The notes beneath the pieces are model-generated. The model worked only from the letters and a program-made list of their open reading frames with translations. It was not told the origin of the DNA and did no database searches. A DNA stretch of 64,000 nucleotides from Chamaelirium japonicum (Eukaryota > Streptophyta > Magnoliopsida > Liliales > Melanthiaceae): NCBI GenBank assembly GCA_947650365.1, contig OX393551.1, positions 63,109,173-63,173,172 on the forward strand, given 5' to 3'. Both the position numbers and the translations under genes were made by a program. Of this stretch, positions 10,775 to 21,749 are shown in pieces; the first letter of the stretch is position 1; every line of letters begins with the position of its first letter.

Positions 10775-13325
10775 CAGTATCCTGTAGTAGATCGACGAGT
10801 GTCTGCATCTCATGCCCAATCTGCATCTGAGTGGCGCGCAGCACCAACGGAGAGGTGGAGGGAAACAGTAGTGAACGGGTGATGGTGCCCCGAAGGTAGC
10901 GGATAATCCGGAGAACAGCTGCATGGTGTACTGACCGTGGAGCCTGAACAAACTGACTGACAATGCCAACAGCATGGGCAATGTCTGGCCGGGTCATGGT
11001 GAGATAGACAAGCATCCCAACCAACCTCTGGTAGCGGGAGACGTCCTGGAGCGGCTCACCATCTGTAGCTAGAAGCTTCAAATTGAGCTCCATGGGTGTG
11101 TCAGCAGTACGTGTGTCAGTAAGCGCAGCATCAGCAAGGATGTCGGAGATATACTTCTGCTGTGAGACCAACAGACCACGGGATGACCTGGCAATCTCAA
11201 GACCCAGAAAGTAGCGAAGAGAGCCCAGATCTTTCATCTCAAACTGACTCTGGAGGTGCCGCTGGAGAGAGGCGATGGTGGCACTGTCATCCCCAGTGAT
11301 GATCATATCATCCACATAGAGGAGAAGAACTGCAATGCCCTGACTGGAGGAGCGAGTGAACAAGGCATAGTCGGAGTGACGCTCAACAAACCCGGCGGCC
11401 AGAACTGCACTGCGAAATCGCTCAAACCAGGCACGAGGGGCCTGCTTGAGCCCATAGATGGCTCGGTGCAACCGACACACGTGCCCTGGAGGAACTGAAG
11501 TGCCCGGAGGAGGAGCCATGTAGACTTCCTCGGAGAGATCACCGTGGAGAAACGCATTGGTGACATCCATCTGATGGAGAGGCCACCCTCGAGCAGCTGC
11601 CACAGCTAAGAGGGTGCGCACAGTAGTCATCCGAGCAACCGGAGCAAACGTCTCCTCGTAGTCAATCCCATACTCCTGGGAGAAGCCACGAGCAACGAGG
11701 CGAGCCTTGTGCCGCTCAATGGATCCATCAGGCCAAGTCTTGACCTTGAATATCCACTTGCAGCTAACAGGCACCACCCCGGAGGGACAAGGCACCAACT
11801 CCCAGGTCTGTGTCCGCTGAAAAGCCTCAAGCTCAACTGACATGGCCTGCCGCCACTCTGGATGTAATGCTGCCTCACGGTACGATCGGGGCTCCCGATA
11901 GTTGTGTATAGCAGTAAGAAAGGCCTGAAAGGATGGTGAATAGGAGACACTGGCAGAGTAGCCAGAAGAGTTAGGAGAGTCAGAGGGAGAAACAGAGTAG
12001 CCAAACCTGTCAGGAGAGTAGTCGTATCTGGCAGGAGGGTGATGTTTGCGCGCTGGGTAGCGCCGAACAGGAGCAGGATCCACGACCGGGGAGGAGGGGG
12101 CAGCAGCATCAGGGGAGGGAGTACCAGTGTGAACCGACGCTGGAGGAGGAGCTGCAGACCGACGAACATATACACGAGTAACAGGTGGTGGTGGAGGTGG
12201 CGTGGGGGACTGAGGAGGTGGTGGTGGTGGTGGAGGTGGCGATGGAGACTGAGGAGGTGGTGGTGGTGGTGGAGTAGGCGTGGATGGGGCAACAGAAACC
12301 GGGGGTAGAACAGGGATGTGGAGATGTGAGGGGGGCGAGGAGGATGACGAGGGAGGCAAGGAAAGATCCCGAGACTCAGGTGCAAAATACGGGACATCCT
12401 CAACAAAGGAAACGTGACGGGAGACACGGATCCGACGAGCTAAGGGATCATAGCAGCGATACCCCTTGTGCTCACGACTGAGCCCCAAGTGAACACACCT
12501 AACAGACCTCGCAGAAAGTTTGGTGCGCTCATGGGGAGGAAGAAGAACGAAGCACGTGCAGCCAAACGTGCGAAGAAGAGAGTAGTCAGGTGGACTGGAG
12601 TGAAGACGCTCATGAGGGGTGGAACCGGATAGAGCAGACGACGGAGTGATATTGATAAGGTGAACAGCCGTCATGACAGCTTCAGCCCAGTAGGAGTGAG
12701 GAACAGACGCGGAGAGAAGCAAGGCTCGTGCAGTCTCAAGGACATGACGATGCTTGCGTTCGGCAATTCCGTTCTGCTCATGGGTGTGGGGACAGGACTG
12801 CTGGTGGAGAGTGCCGTGAGACTGAAGAATCTCACGCATCTCAGAGGAGAGATACTCCTTGGCACAATCAGACCGAAAGGTCTTGATTCGCCGACCAAAC
12901 TGGGTGTGTATCATAGTGGTGAATCGCCTAAAGATGTGAGGAATTTCAGACCGATGACGCATGAGATAGACCCAGGTGCACCTAGAATAGTCATCGATAA
13001 AACAAACATAATACATATAATCAGATAGAGATGCAACAGGAGCAGGACCCCAAATATCCGAATGAACTAAATCGAATAAAGCATTAGACTGGGAAGTACT
13101 AGCAGAAAAAGGAAGAGCTAGATGCTTTGCCAGTCGACAACCTGTACAAACCGATAGGGGGGAGAAAGACGCTCGACCCAAAGCGCCCGAGCGGAATACG
13201 CTTTTGAGTCGATCACTCGATATATGACCTAACCTTCTGTGCCACAGGTCGGCATCAGAGGTGACAGACATGACAGACGCAACTGAAGACACATGGAGAT
13301 GGTCCAACTGGTAGAGTCCTCCTGC
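10775..13325 (-). pseudogene. copia A pol: integrase, reverse transcriptase, start of RNase H
   Basis: In order the frame carries the GAG-pre-integrase HHCC zinc motif (HRRLGHISSDRL, CTGCRLAKH), the integrase core with catalytic Asp (HSDIWGP), Asp (FRSDCAKEY) and Glu (NGIAERKHRH), a proline-rich linker, and an RVT_2 reverse transcriptase (KARLVARGFSQEYGIDYEET, LLLYVDDMIITGDD) with the intact YVDD box. It is cut from gag-protease by an 8-bp deletion near 13325 plus one extra G near 13375, and from RNase H by a one-base deletion near 10832. All catalytic residues survive, so inactivation is by frameshift only. Confidence 0.92.
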
Positions 13326-13375
13326 CCAGCCCAATCCTCTGACCCGTCCGCGAATCCTGCACAACACAAACAGAA

Positions 13376-14773
13376 GGGGGTGAAGGTGACAGTCAGGCCA
13401 GAGTCGCAAAGAGAACTGATAGAAATCAAATTAACATTAAGACGGGGGGCATGATGGACATGAGATAGGGTCAGGCGACCAGAAGAGTCAGAGGTGGTGG
13501 TGATGGAGCCACATTGCGGAATAGGGACGAGAGTCCCATCCGCAGTGCGAACCTCCTGGTGGGTGGTAGTGGGAGAGCAGGCCGTGAGGACAGTAGAGTC
13601 AAAAGTAAGGTGACAGGAGGCACCCGAATCGAAGATCCATGGAGCAGTAGTACCAGAGTTGGCAGACAAGCCGTGCGCAGTCGCGGAGCCGGTGGAGGCG
13701 ATGTGGCGAAGAAGGAGCTCCTCGAGGCGCTGAAGACGGTCCGGTTCAGACGGCGAAGGAGCTGTGGGAGCAGTGGGGAGCGTCGAGGCCTCTGCAGTAG
13801 CCGCTGTACCACCAAAGTGGCGGAAAGAAGACGAACCACGTCCACGGTTCAGTCCACCACGACCGCCGCGTCGATCATCGCGTGAAGACGAAGTCCAGCG
13901 TGATGCTCTCTCATCCGGACCCCAGCGGGGGTTGCGAGGAGGACGAGTAGGGCATTCGCGCTTCATGTGACCAAGCTCCTTGCAGTAGTGACAGAAGACA
14001 GCCTCATCGGAGAACCCGGCTGCCAGGACAGAGTCGGAGCTAGGAGCAAGTGGAGGAGGACGAGCGCCCTGAGTCTGAAGGCGGGTCTCCTCGTCGACCA
14101 AGGCGAGCAGAGCATCCTCGAGTCGAGGGAGTGGCTCACGGTGCAGGAGCTGGGCAGCTATGAGAGCAAAGTCCGGTCGAAGCACTGCCAGGAACTGGTG
14201 CAGGTGGCCCTCGTCGAGGTAGCGCTGGAAATCCCGGGAGCGGGGGCAGGCACACTGCTCCGGGATCAGTGAGTCCAGCTCATGCCAGTAGGCACTCATC
14301 TGACTGAAGAAGTCCTGAATGGTACGCTCCCCCTGTCGTGCAGACTGCGAGTCACAGATGAGCTGATGCCGGCGGGCGCCTCCGCGCGGGAGAAAACGGT
14401 CCCGGAGATACTCCCACATCGCGCGCGCTGTCGGAAGGCGGCCGATGGGAGCAAGGAGCGGACGAGCAACCGAGTCCAGGAGGTACGCCCGGATGGCCTG
14501 ATCGTGGCGGCGCCACGTAAGAGCAGTAACGGTGATGGCTGTGGTAGCAGTCGCTGCAGAAGACGCAGCACTGCTGGTGACAGAGGACGAGCCGGAGTAG
14601 TCAGTGGGCGGAGGATCCTCGCCGGTGATGTGACCCCACAGATCACGACTGGAGAGGGCGGCCTCGACGGTGAGGGACCAGTCAGGCCAGTCGCTGGCCG
14701 ACGACAACTGGAACGCGACCGCCTTCAGCGGTGGAGAGATCGCAACGACATTCGGTACAGCTGGAGAGGCCAT
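13376..14773 (-). CDS. copia A gag-protease
   Basis: Starts at the ATG at 14773 directly after the G-rich leader. It carries the copia capsid region (SLTVEAALSSRDLWGHITG, AMWEYLRDRFLP, TIQDFFSQMSAYWHELDSL), a zinc knuckle (CHYCKELGHMKREC) that binds element RNA, and the aspartic protease motif (WIFDSGASCHL). Beyond 13375 the frame is shifted by an extra G in a G run and runs on to about 13229 with unrelated residues. The gag and protease segment itself is uninterrupted and could in principle be translated. Confidence 0.88.
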
Positions 14774-15376
14774 GGAGGAGGCTGGAGGGTGTCGGGAGGG
14801 AATCGGGTGGGCTGTAGGGAGGGGATCGGGTGGCCTGAAGGGGGGATCGGGTGGCCTGAAGGTGGACTGTAGGGGATCGGGTGGCCTGAAGGACTGTAGG
14901 GAGGGGATCGGGTGGCCTGAAGGGCTGTAGGGAGGGTTCGGAGGGCCGGCGGTGACTGGAGGGGGTGCGGGGGAGGTCAGAGGAGGTGCGGGGTGGGCTG
15001 AAGGGGGTGCGGGGGAGGTCGGCGGTGACTGGAGGGGCCGGGGGGGGTCGGGAGGGGTTCGGGTGGGGTCGGGGGGGGGCCGGCGGTGACTGGAGTGGCC
15101 GGGGGGGGGGGGGTTCGGGAGGGGTTCGGATGGGGTCGGGGGGGGCCGGCGGTGACTGGAGGGGCCGGGGGGGGTTCGGGAGGGGTTCGGGTGGGGTCGG
15201 GGGGGGCCGGCGGTGACTGGAGGGGCCGGGGGGGGGGACGGTTGGAGAAGGGAGGGGGGGCGGCGGTTGCTGTAGGCCGGAGGGGGGGCTGCCGATCAGG
15301 TGAAGGAGGCCGGAGGGCTGCCGATCAGATGAACGAGGCCGGAGGGGGTTGCCGGAGGTGCTGCCGTCGCCCTAGA
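14774..15376 (-). repeat. copia A leader: G-rich minisatellite (plus strand)
   Basis: The untranslated leader between PBS and gag is a tandem array of degenerate units built on GGCCGGCGGTGACTGGAGGG and GGGGTTCGG. On the plus strand, which is the host-sense strand, it is extremely G-rich with many runs of four or more G. Long open frames here follow from composition and are not genes. Confidence 0.88.
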
Positions 15377-15388
15377 GCTCTGATACCA

Positions 15389-15517
15389 TGTTAGGAGACG
15401 ACGGCTAGGGTTTGGAGAGGAACAGTATGATTCCATTGAGGGACTCAAGCCCAATATATGTACAGTAAACCCGACCCGACTATACAGTAAACCCGACCCA
15501 TTACATTTACATTAACA
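15389..15517 (-). repeat. copia A 5' LTR (129 bp)
   Basis: Identical to the 3' LTR except for one extra 22-bp unit near 15470-15495. Followed by the target duplication GAGGT. Confidence 0.93.
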
Positions 15518-15522
15518 GAGGT

Positions 15523-16582
15523 CAAATAGATTTCAACCGAAACGAGATAATTGAACCCATATTTGTGGACCATAATGATAATCTATTGATTGGCTTGTTA
15601 GTTAGTTAGCAAACATGATACCAATTCATTCTGTTTTAGCTACTTCCTTTCATTTTTTTATTTATAGATAAACACATAATAGAATTTCACGGACGCCTCT
15701 GGTTATCATCTTGTAGCATAGTAAATAGTTGTACTGCACACCAGTAGTGATCTTTCTTTAAAATAATTCTAAAAAATAATAAAAGTAGATAAGATCCCAC
15801 TATGTGATTAAAAGAAGGCTTCAAGAGATTATGGACAATGAAGAAAAAATAGATCAAAATCAATAATAATGGCTGATAAATTTAGCAAAGACCGCAATAA
15901 ATAATTTTTAGTTGTGAAAGGAGAGGTATCTCCATGTGGATGGCCTATCCCTTTTATATGTGGTCTAAGTTACTAGAAACCATACCAGAGTTGTTTAAAT
16001 CAAAGATATGAACTAACAAGGAATCACAGTTAAGTCATAATCCACTTCTACACTTTCAGATCATGATACTTGCATAAACCGAGCCTGTTTTGTGTTTTTA
16101 GTAGATCCGAGTGATCTGTCTCTTGTAGGCACAGAACATAAAAGCCTAAACCGATAGATGGATCTCAAATTAGGGTACTTTGGAGTTGCGGTTGTTTTAA
16201 GATAAAAAAATAAGGTCTTTAATCTGAATTAAATCAAAACTACTAATCTAATGGCCATGAAACCTCCGAAACTCAATGGGGGTTTTGCTTGAATCTTTGC
16301 ACAATCTAATCTTCAGGACGCTGCATCAATGAATCGAGCCTTTTGCTTTTGTAGCAGCTAATCAAACCCTTGGATGATATCATTATTGGCTCCTAGTTTT
16401 CTCACTCAAATTAATCTCAAAATTTATGCAGGACCACAAACTTCACTTTTAGGTTGAGGAATTGAATATGTGATTGATCTTCAGTTGGTTGACTACTACT
16501 TCAAAACTACTATTGGTTCTCTCACAAATTGATCCTCTAAGATTAGAGTATAAATCACAAAATTGTATGTATTAGATCTATT
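15523..16582 (+). other. intron sequence, nothing recognised
   Basis: AT-rich host intron between copia A and copia B. No repeats or coding motifs were seen. Confidence 0.6.
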
Positions 16583-16587
16583 AAAAC

Positions 16588-16726
16588 TGTTAGAGGATGA
16601 CGGCTAGGGTTTGGAGAGAATGGAGTAGTTCTCATTGAGGGACTAAAGCCCAATATATAAGTACATGTATACACATAGAACCCGACCTGACTGTACATAG
16701 AACCCGACCCGGTATATACATTAACA
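16588..16726 (-). repeat. copia B 3' LTR (139 bp)
   Basis: TGTTAGAGG to TTAACA on the plus strand, with the polypurine tract (CTCCCCCTCAAA on plus) just to its right. One mismatch against the other LTR. Confidence 0.93.
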
Positions 16727-16874
16727 CTCCCCCTCAAACTCACGGTGGATCATGTACCGAGAGTTTGCTTATAAAATGACGAAATCTAGCAATCGTCAGG
16801 GGCTTGGTGAGAAAATCAGCAGTCTGCTCTGTCGAGGGAATGAACGGCAAGGAGATGATGTTGGTAAGAAACTC
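16727..16874 (-). pseudogene. copia B RNase H tail beyond a premature stop
   Basis: The normal RNase H terminus (SLPFIPS.., SVHDPP-like ending) is recognisable after an amber stop at 16873-16875, where the other copies have a Gln codon (CAG to TAG). It would not be translated without readthrough. Confidence 0.7.
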
Positions 16875-19800
16875 CTACCGAACATAATGACAGTCGACCT
16901 CGATGTGTTTGGTCCGTTCATGAAAAACCGGATTGCTAGCAATTTGAATGGCACTCCGGTTGTCACATAATAGAGGTGTAGCCCCAGAAATTCGGACTCC
17001 CAAGTCGAGTAGAAGACGTCGAAACCAGACAATCTTTGCAGTGGTGGAAGCCATAGCTCGGTATTCGGCTTCGGTGCTGGAGCGTGCAACAGACTCCTGT
17101 TTCTTGCTGCGCCAAGAAATGAGGGAATCACCAAGGAACACGCAGTAGCCGGTGGTGGATCGACGAGTAGCAATATCTCCAGCCCAATCTGCATCGGAGT
17201 AAGCACGCAGAACCAGTGGAGATGTGGAGGGAAACAACAGCGATCGAGTGATAGTACCACGGAGATACCGAATAATCCGAAGGACTGCTGTATAGTGAAC
17301 CGAGCGAGGAGACTGAACGAACTGACTGACAATACCAACGGCATGGGCAATGTCAGGCCTCGTCATGGTGAGATAAACGAGCATCCCAACCAGCCGCTGA
17401 TAACGAGAGATATCCTGGAAAGGCTCACCATCGGTAGAGAGGAGCTTCAAGTTGAGCTCCATAGGCGTGTCAGCAGTACGAGAATCATTAAGAGCAGCCT
17501 CGGCAAAAATATCAGAGATGTACTTCTGCTGGGAGATCAACAATCCTCGAGCTGACCGGGCAATTTCAAGGCCAAGAAAGTACCGGAGAGGGCCTAGATC
17601 CTTCATCTCAAACTGGCTCTGAAGGTGACGCTGAAGGGAAGCTATGGTAGCACTGTCATCCCCGGTGATGATCATATTATCCACATACAGAAGTAGCACA
17701 GCAATACCCTGACTGGAGGAGCGGGTGAACAGAGCGTAGTCAGAGTATCTCTCGACAAACCCAGCTACCAGAACTGCACTGCGGAAACGCTCAAACCATG
17801 CCCGAGGTGCTTGTTTGAGCCCGTAGATAACACGGCGTAAACGACAAACGTGCCCTGAAGGAACTGAAATGCCCGGAGGAGGAGCCATATATACTTCCTC
17901 GGAGAGGTCACCGTGAAGGAAAGCATTGGTGACATCCATCTGATGGAGAGGCCACCCTCGAGCAGCTGCCACAGCTAAGAGGGTGCGCACAGTAGTCATC
18001 CGAGCAACTGGAGCAAATGTCTCCTTATAATCAATCCCATACTCCTGGGAGAAGCCACGAGCAACGAGACGGGCCTTGTGTCGCTCAATGGATCCGTCAG
18101 GGCGAGTCTTGACCTTGAAGATCCACTTGCAGCTAACAGGCACCACGCCTGAGGGACAAGGCACCAAATCCCATGTCTGGGTCCGCTGAAAAGCCTCAAG
18201 CTCTACTGATATGGCCTGCCGCCACTCTGGGTGTAAAGCTGCCTCACGGTACGACTGGGGCTCCCGGTGGGTGTGAAGTGCGGTAAGAAAAGCCTGATAA
18301 GCTGGAGAATAGGAGGCAATGGCAGAGTAGCCAGAGGAGTCAGAAGAGTCAGAGGTAAAGGCAGAGTAGCCAAACCTGTCCGGAGAGTAGTCATATCTGT
18401 CAGGAGGGTGATGTTCGCGCGCCGGGTAGCGCCGAACAGGAGCAGGATCCGCGACCGGTGAGGAGGGAGCAACAGCATCAGGCGAGGGAGTACCAGTGTG
18501 AACCGACTCTGGAGGAGGAGCTGCAGACCGACGAACATAGACACGAGTAATTGGTGGTGGTGGTGGAGGTGACGGGGGAGAGGGAGGTGGCAGGGGAGGT
18601 GGTGGAGACGAGGGAGGTGGAGGTGGTGGAGGAGGCTCAACCGGGAAGGTAGGCGTAGGAGCAGGATACGGAGGTAGGAAGGGGATGTTGAGAGGGGGTG
18701 ATGACGTAGAAGATGACGTAAGTGGTGAGGGAAGATCCCGAGACTCAGTGGAAAAGTACGGGACATCCTCTACAAAGGAGACATGGCGAGAGACACGGAT
18801 CCGGCGAGCCAAGGGATCGTAGCACCGATGGCTCTTGTGCTCCCGACTGAGTCCTAAGTGAACACACCTAACAGACCTAGCAGAGAGTTTGGTGCGCTCA
18901 TGGGGAGGGAGGAGGACAAAACACGTGCACCCAAAGGTACGAAGAAGAGAGTAGTCAGGAGATGTGGAGTAAAGCCGCTCGTATGGGGAAACACCAAAGA
19001 GGGATGAGGACGGAGTGATGTTGATGAGGTGAACAGCGGTCAAGACAGCTTCGCCCAGTAGGAATGTGGAACAGAGGGTGTGGGGACACGACTGTTGGTG
19101 AAGAGTGCCGTGAGTCTGAAGGATCTCGCGCATCTCAGAGGAGAGATACTCTTGGGCACAATCAGACCGAAAAGTCTTAATGCGCCGACCAAACTGGGTG
19201 TGAAGCATAGTAGTGAAGGTCCTGTAAATATGAGGAATCTCGGAGCGGCGACGCATGAGATAGACCCAGGTGCAGCGGGAGTAATCATCTATGAAGCTCA
19301 CATAATACAAAAAACCAGTAAAAGAGGCAACTGGAGCAGGACCCCACACGTCAGAGTGCACGAGATCAAAAGGGGCGCTGGAACGGGAAACACTAGTAGA
19401 AAAAGGAAGAGCAAGGTGCTTTGCTAATCGACACCCAGTGCAGACAGAGAGAGGGGAGAAGGACACCCGACCCAAAGCGCCAGAGCGAAAAACGCTTTGG
19501 AGTCGATCACTGGATATGTGACCTAACCTTCTGTGCCACAAATCGGCATCAGAGGTAACAGACAGAGCCGACGGAGTGGAAATGGGAACCTGAAGGTGAT
19601 CCAACTGATATAGTCCCCCTGCTCGACGACCCAGCCCAACTCTCTGACCCGTTCGCGGATCCTGCACAGAACAAGAAGAAGAAGTAAATGTAACGATCAG
19701 GCCCGAGTCACAAAGAGAACTAACAGATATTAAGTTAATGTTTAAGCGGGGAGCAAGGTGAACACGAGGTAAGGTTAGGCGACCAGTGGGATCGGAGGCA

Positions 19801-20396
19801 GGGGTGATGGATCCACACTGCGAAATGGGTAGACGAGTCCCGTCAGCAGTGTGGATCCCCATGTGAGTAGGAGCAGGGCTACAGTCTGTGAGGGCAGAAG
19901 GATCGGATGTAAGGTGGCAGGAGGCACCCGAGTCGAAGATCCATGGAGCAGTAGTACCCGGAGTGGCAGAGAGACTGTGAGCTGTCGAAGAGCTGGTGGA
20001 GGCGAGGTATAGAAACAGTAACTCCTCAAAGCGCTGGAGGCGGTCGGAGTAGGACCGAGACTGAGCAGAAGTACCCGGAGTGGCAGAGAGACTGTGATCT
20101 GTCGAAGAGCTGGTGGAGGCGAGGTATCGCAACAGTAACTCCTCAAAGCGCTGAAGGTGATCGGAGTAAGACCGAGACGGAGCAGGAGTGGTGGCAGGCG
20201 GTGCTGGAGTAGGGAGATCAGCAGCAGCAGCAGTCTCGCCATCATGGCGGAGGGGATCCTGACGACGTCCACAGTCGACTGACGTGGTGGAAGGACGTGG
20301 CCCGAGAATACCATCAAAACGAGGAGACGGAGGGACTCGACGAGCAGCGACTGTGTGCAGGCAGTATGGGAGCCGAGAGATGCTGTAGGAAGCCAT
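16875..20396 (-). pseudogene. copia B protease-integrase-RT-RNase H single frame, gag lost
   Basis: A 1173-codon open frame starting at the ATG at 20396. The first ~65 residues are unlike family gag and no zinc knuckle is present. A 39-residue segment is tandemly duplicated (19954-20070 and 20071-20187). Protease (WIFDSGASCHL), the HHCC motif and the first two integrase Asp residues follow. About 90 bp are then deleted near 19075, removing the NG.AERKHRH segment with the catalytic Glu; a one-base deletion about 25 bp further left restores the frame. The RT box reads YVDN, from GAT to AAT. It stops early in RNase H. The long open frame is therefore not evidence of function. Confidence 0.92.
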
Positions 20397-21249
20397 ACCC
20401 CTGAAGTACGGAGGCGAGTCGGCACAAGGGAGGTCCCGGGCAGTCCGGTATAGAGGAGACGGACCGGAGGAGGAGGGCCAGGGGAGGAGCAGTGGGGCGA
20501 TGGGGGGCAGTAGGGGGTGCAGGAGGGGGGCGGTGTGGGCTGCAGGAGGTGCAGAAGGGGGGCGGCGGGGCGTCAGGGGGTGCAGGAGGGGGCGGCGGGT
20601 GCTTCAGGGGATGGCGGGGGGGTCGGAGGGGCTGCAGGGGGGGTTCTGTTGGAAGAGGAGGGGCGCGGGGTGCTGCAGGAGGTGCAGAAGGGGGGTGGCG
20701 GTGGTTGCAGGAGGTGCAGGAGGGGGCGGCGGGGGCTGTAGGAGGTGCAGGAGGGGGCGGCGGGGGCTTCCGGAGTGCTGGAGGGCCTGCCGGAGGGGGG
20801 AATCGGGTGTAGGAAGGTGCTGGAGGGGCTGCCGGAGGGAGAATCGGGTGCAGGAGGGGGTTGGAGGGGCTGCCGGAGTGCTGGAGGGGCTATCGGAGTG
20901 GGGAATCGGGTGCTGGAGGGGCGGCGGGAGATGCAGGAGGTGCAGGAGAGGGCGACGGGGGCTTCCGGAGTGCTGGAGGGGCTGCCGGAAGGGGGAATCG
21001 GGTACAGGAGGGTGCTGGAGGGGCTGCCGGAGGGGGTAATCGGGTGCTGGAGGGGCTGCCGAAGTGCTGGAGGGGCTACCGGAAGGGGGAATCGGGTACA
21101 GGAGGGTGCTGGAGGGGCTGCCGGAGGGGACAATCGGGTGCTGGAGGGGCTGCCGAGTGCTGGAGGGGCTGCCGGAGGGGGGAATCGAGTGTAGGAGGGT
21201 GCTGGAGGGGCTGCCGGAGGAGTCGCCTTCACCGCGGAGAAACCCTAGA
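20397..21249 (-). repeat. copia B leader: G-rich minisatellite (plus strand)
   Basis: Tandem degenerate units built on GGTGCAGGAGGGGGCGGCGG and GTGCTGGAGGGGCTGCCGGA. The unit differs from that of copies A, C and D although the position is the same. Several overlapping open frames here are repeat artefacts. Confidence 0.88.
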
Positions 21250-21261
21250 GCTCTGATACCA

Positions 21262-21400
21262 TGTTAGAGGATGACGGCTAGGGTTTGGAGAGAATGGAGT
21301 AGTTCTCATTGAGGGACTAAAGCCCAATATATAAGTACATGTATACACATAGAACCCGACCCGACTGTACATAGAACCCGACCCGGTATATACATTAACA
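21262..21400 (-). repeat. copia B 5' LTR (139 bp)
   Basis: Preceded on the plus strand by the tRNA-binding site and followed by the AAAAC duplication. Confidence 0.93.
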
Positions 21401-21609
21401 AAAACTTTGTCATCTATCATATTCCTGTTTGGTTGATTATCATCCATTAAGTCATCCAAGGTAGGAACTGTATGTCATATCGTCCATAGGTTTCTCCTTC
21501 CGAAATTTTATTGAATTTTGGCTGAAAACCTCAATCAATGATTGGACTATTGGAAGCTCCCGGTTGAGATAACTTACAGATAAAGCCACTAGGATTCACC
21601 TTCTGATGG

Positions 21610-21749
21610 TGTTAGGAGATAACGGCTAGGGTTTGGAGAGAATGAAATGCATCTCATTGAAGGACTGAAGCCCAATATATATGTAAATGTATACACACAC
21701 AACCCGACCCGACTATACATATAACCCGACCCATCTCTATACATTAACA
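21610..21749 (-). repeat. copia C 3' LTR (140 bp)
   Basis: TGTTAGGAGATAACGG to TTAACA, with two CCCGACC-containing units. About five substitutions against the partner. Confidence 0.92.

Larger units (their letters stand above)
10252..15517 (-). mobile_element. copia element A (short-LTR family), complete ends
   Basis: A 5266-bp Ty1/copia element on the minus strand, flanked by the perfect 5-bp duplication GAGGT (10247-10251 and 15518-15522). The primer-binding site complementary to initiator-Met tRNA is at 15377-15388 next to the 5' LTR, and a polypurine tract is at 10359-10370 next to the 3' LTR. Gag-protease, integrase, RT and RNase H are all recognisable in that order, but three indels split the frame. 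The LTRs show no substitutions, only a 22-bp unit difference, so the insertion is recent. Confidence 0.95.
16588..21400 (-). mobile_element. copia element B (gag-less, catalytically dead, recent)
   Basis: A 4813-bp minus-strand member of the same family, flanked by the perfect duplication AAAAC (16583-16587 and 21401-21405). PBS at 21250-21261. The two 139-bp LTRs differ at a single position (near 16688), so it transposed recently. Yet gag is missing, the integrase catalytic Glu segment is deleted and the RT box is changed from YVDD to YVDN. It must have been mobilised by proteins from another copy, or damaged very soon after insertion. Confidence 0.95.

Noticed and set aside
14282-15394. Plus-strand Gly/Arg-rich proteins over copia leaders (also 20492-21267, 30104-30632, 39131-39739)
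   Set aside because: They lie antisense to gag or over G-rich minisatellites; the Gly-rich frames are compositional.
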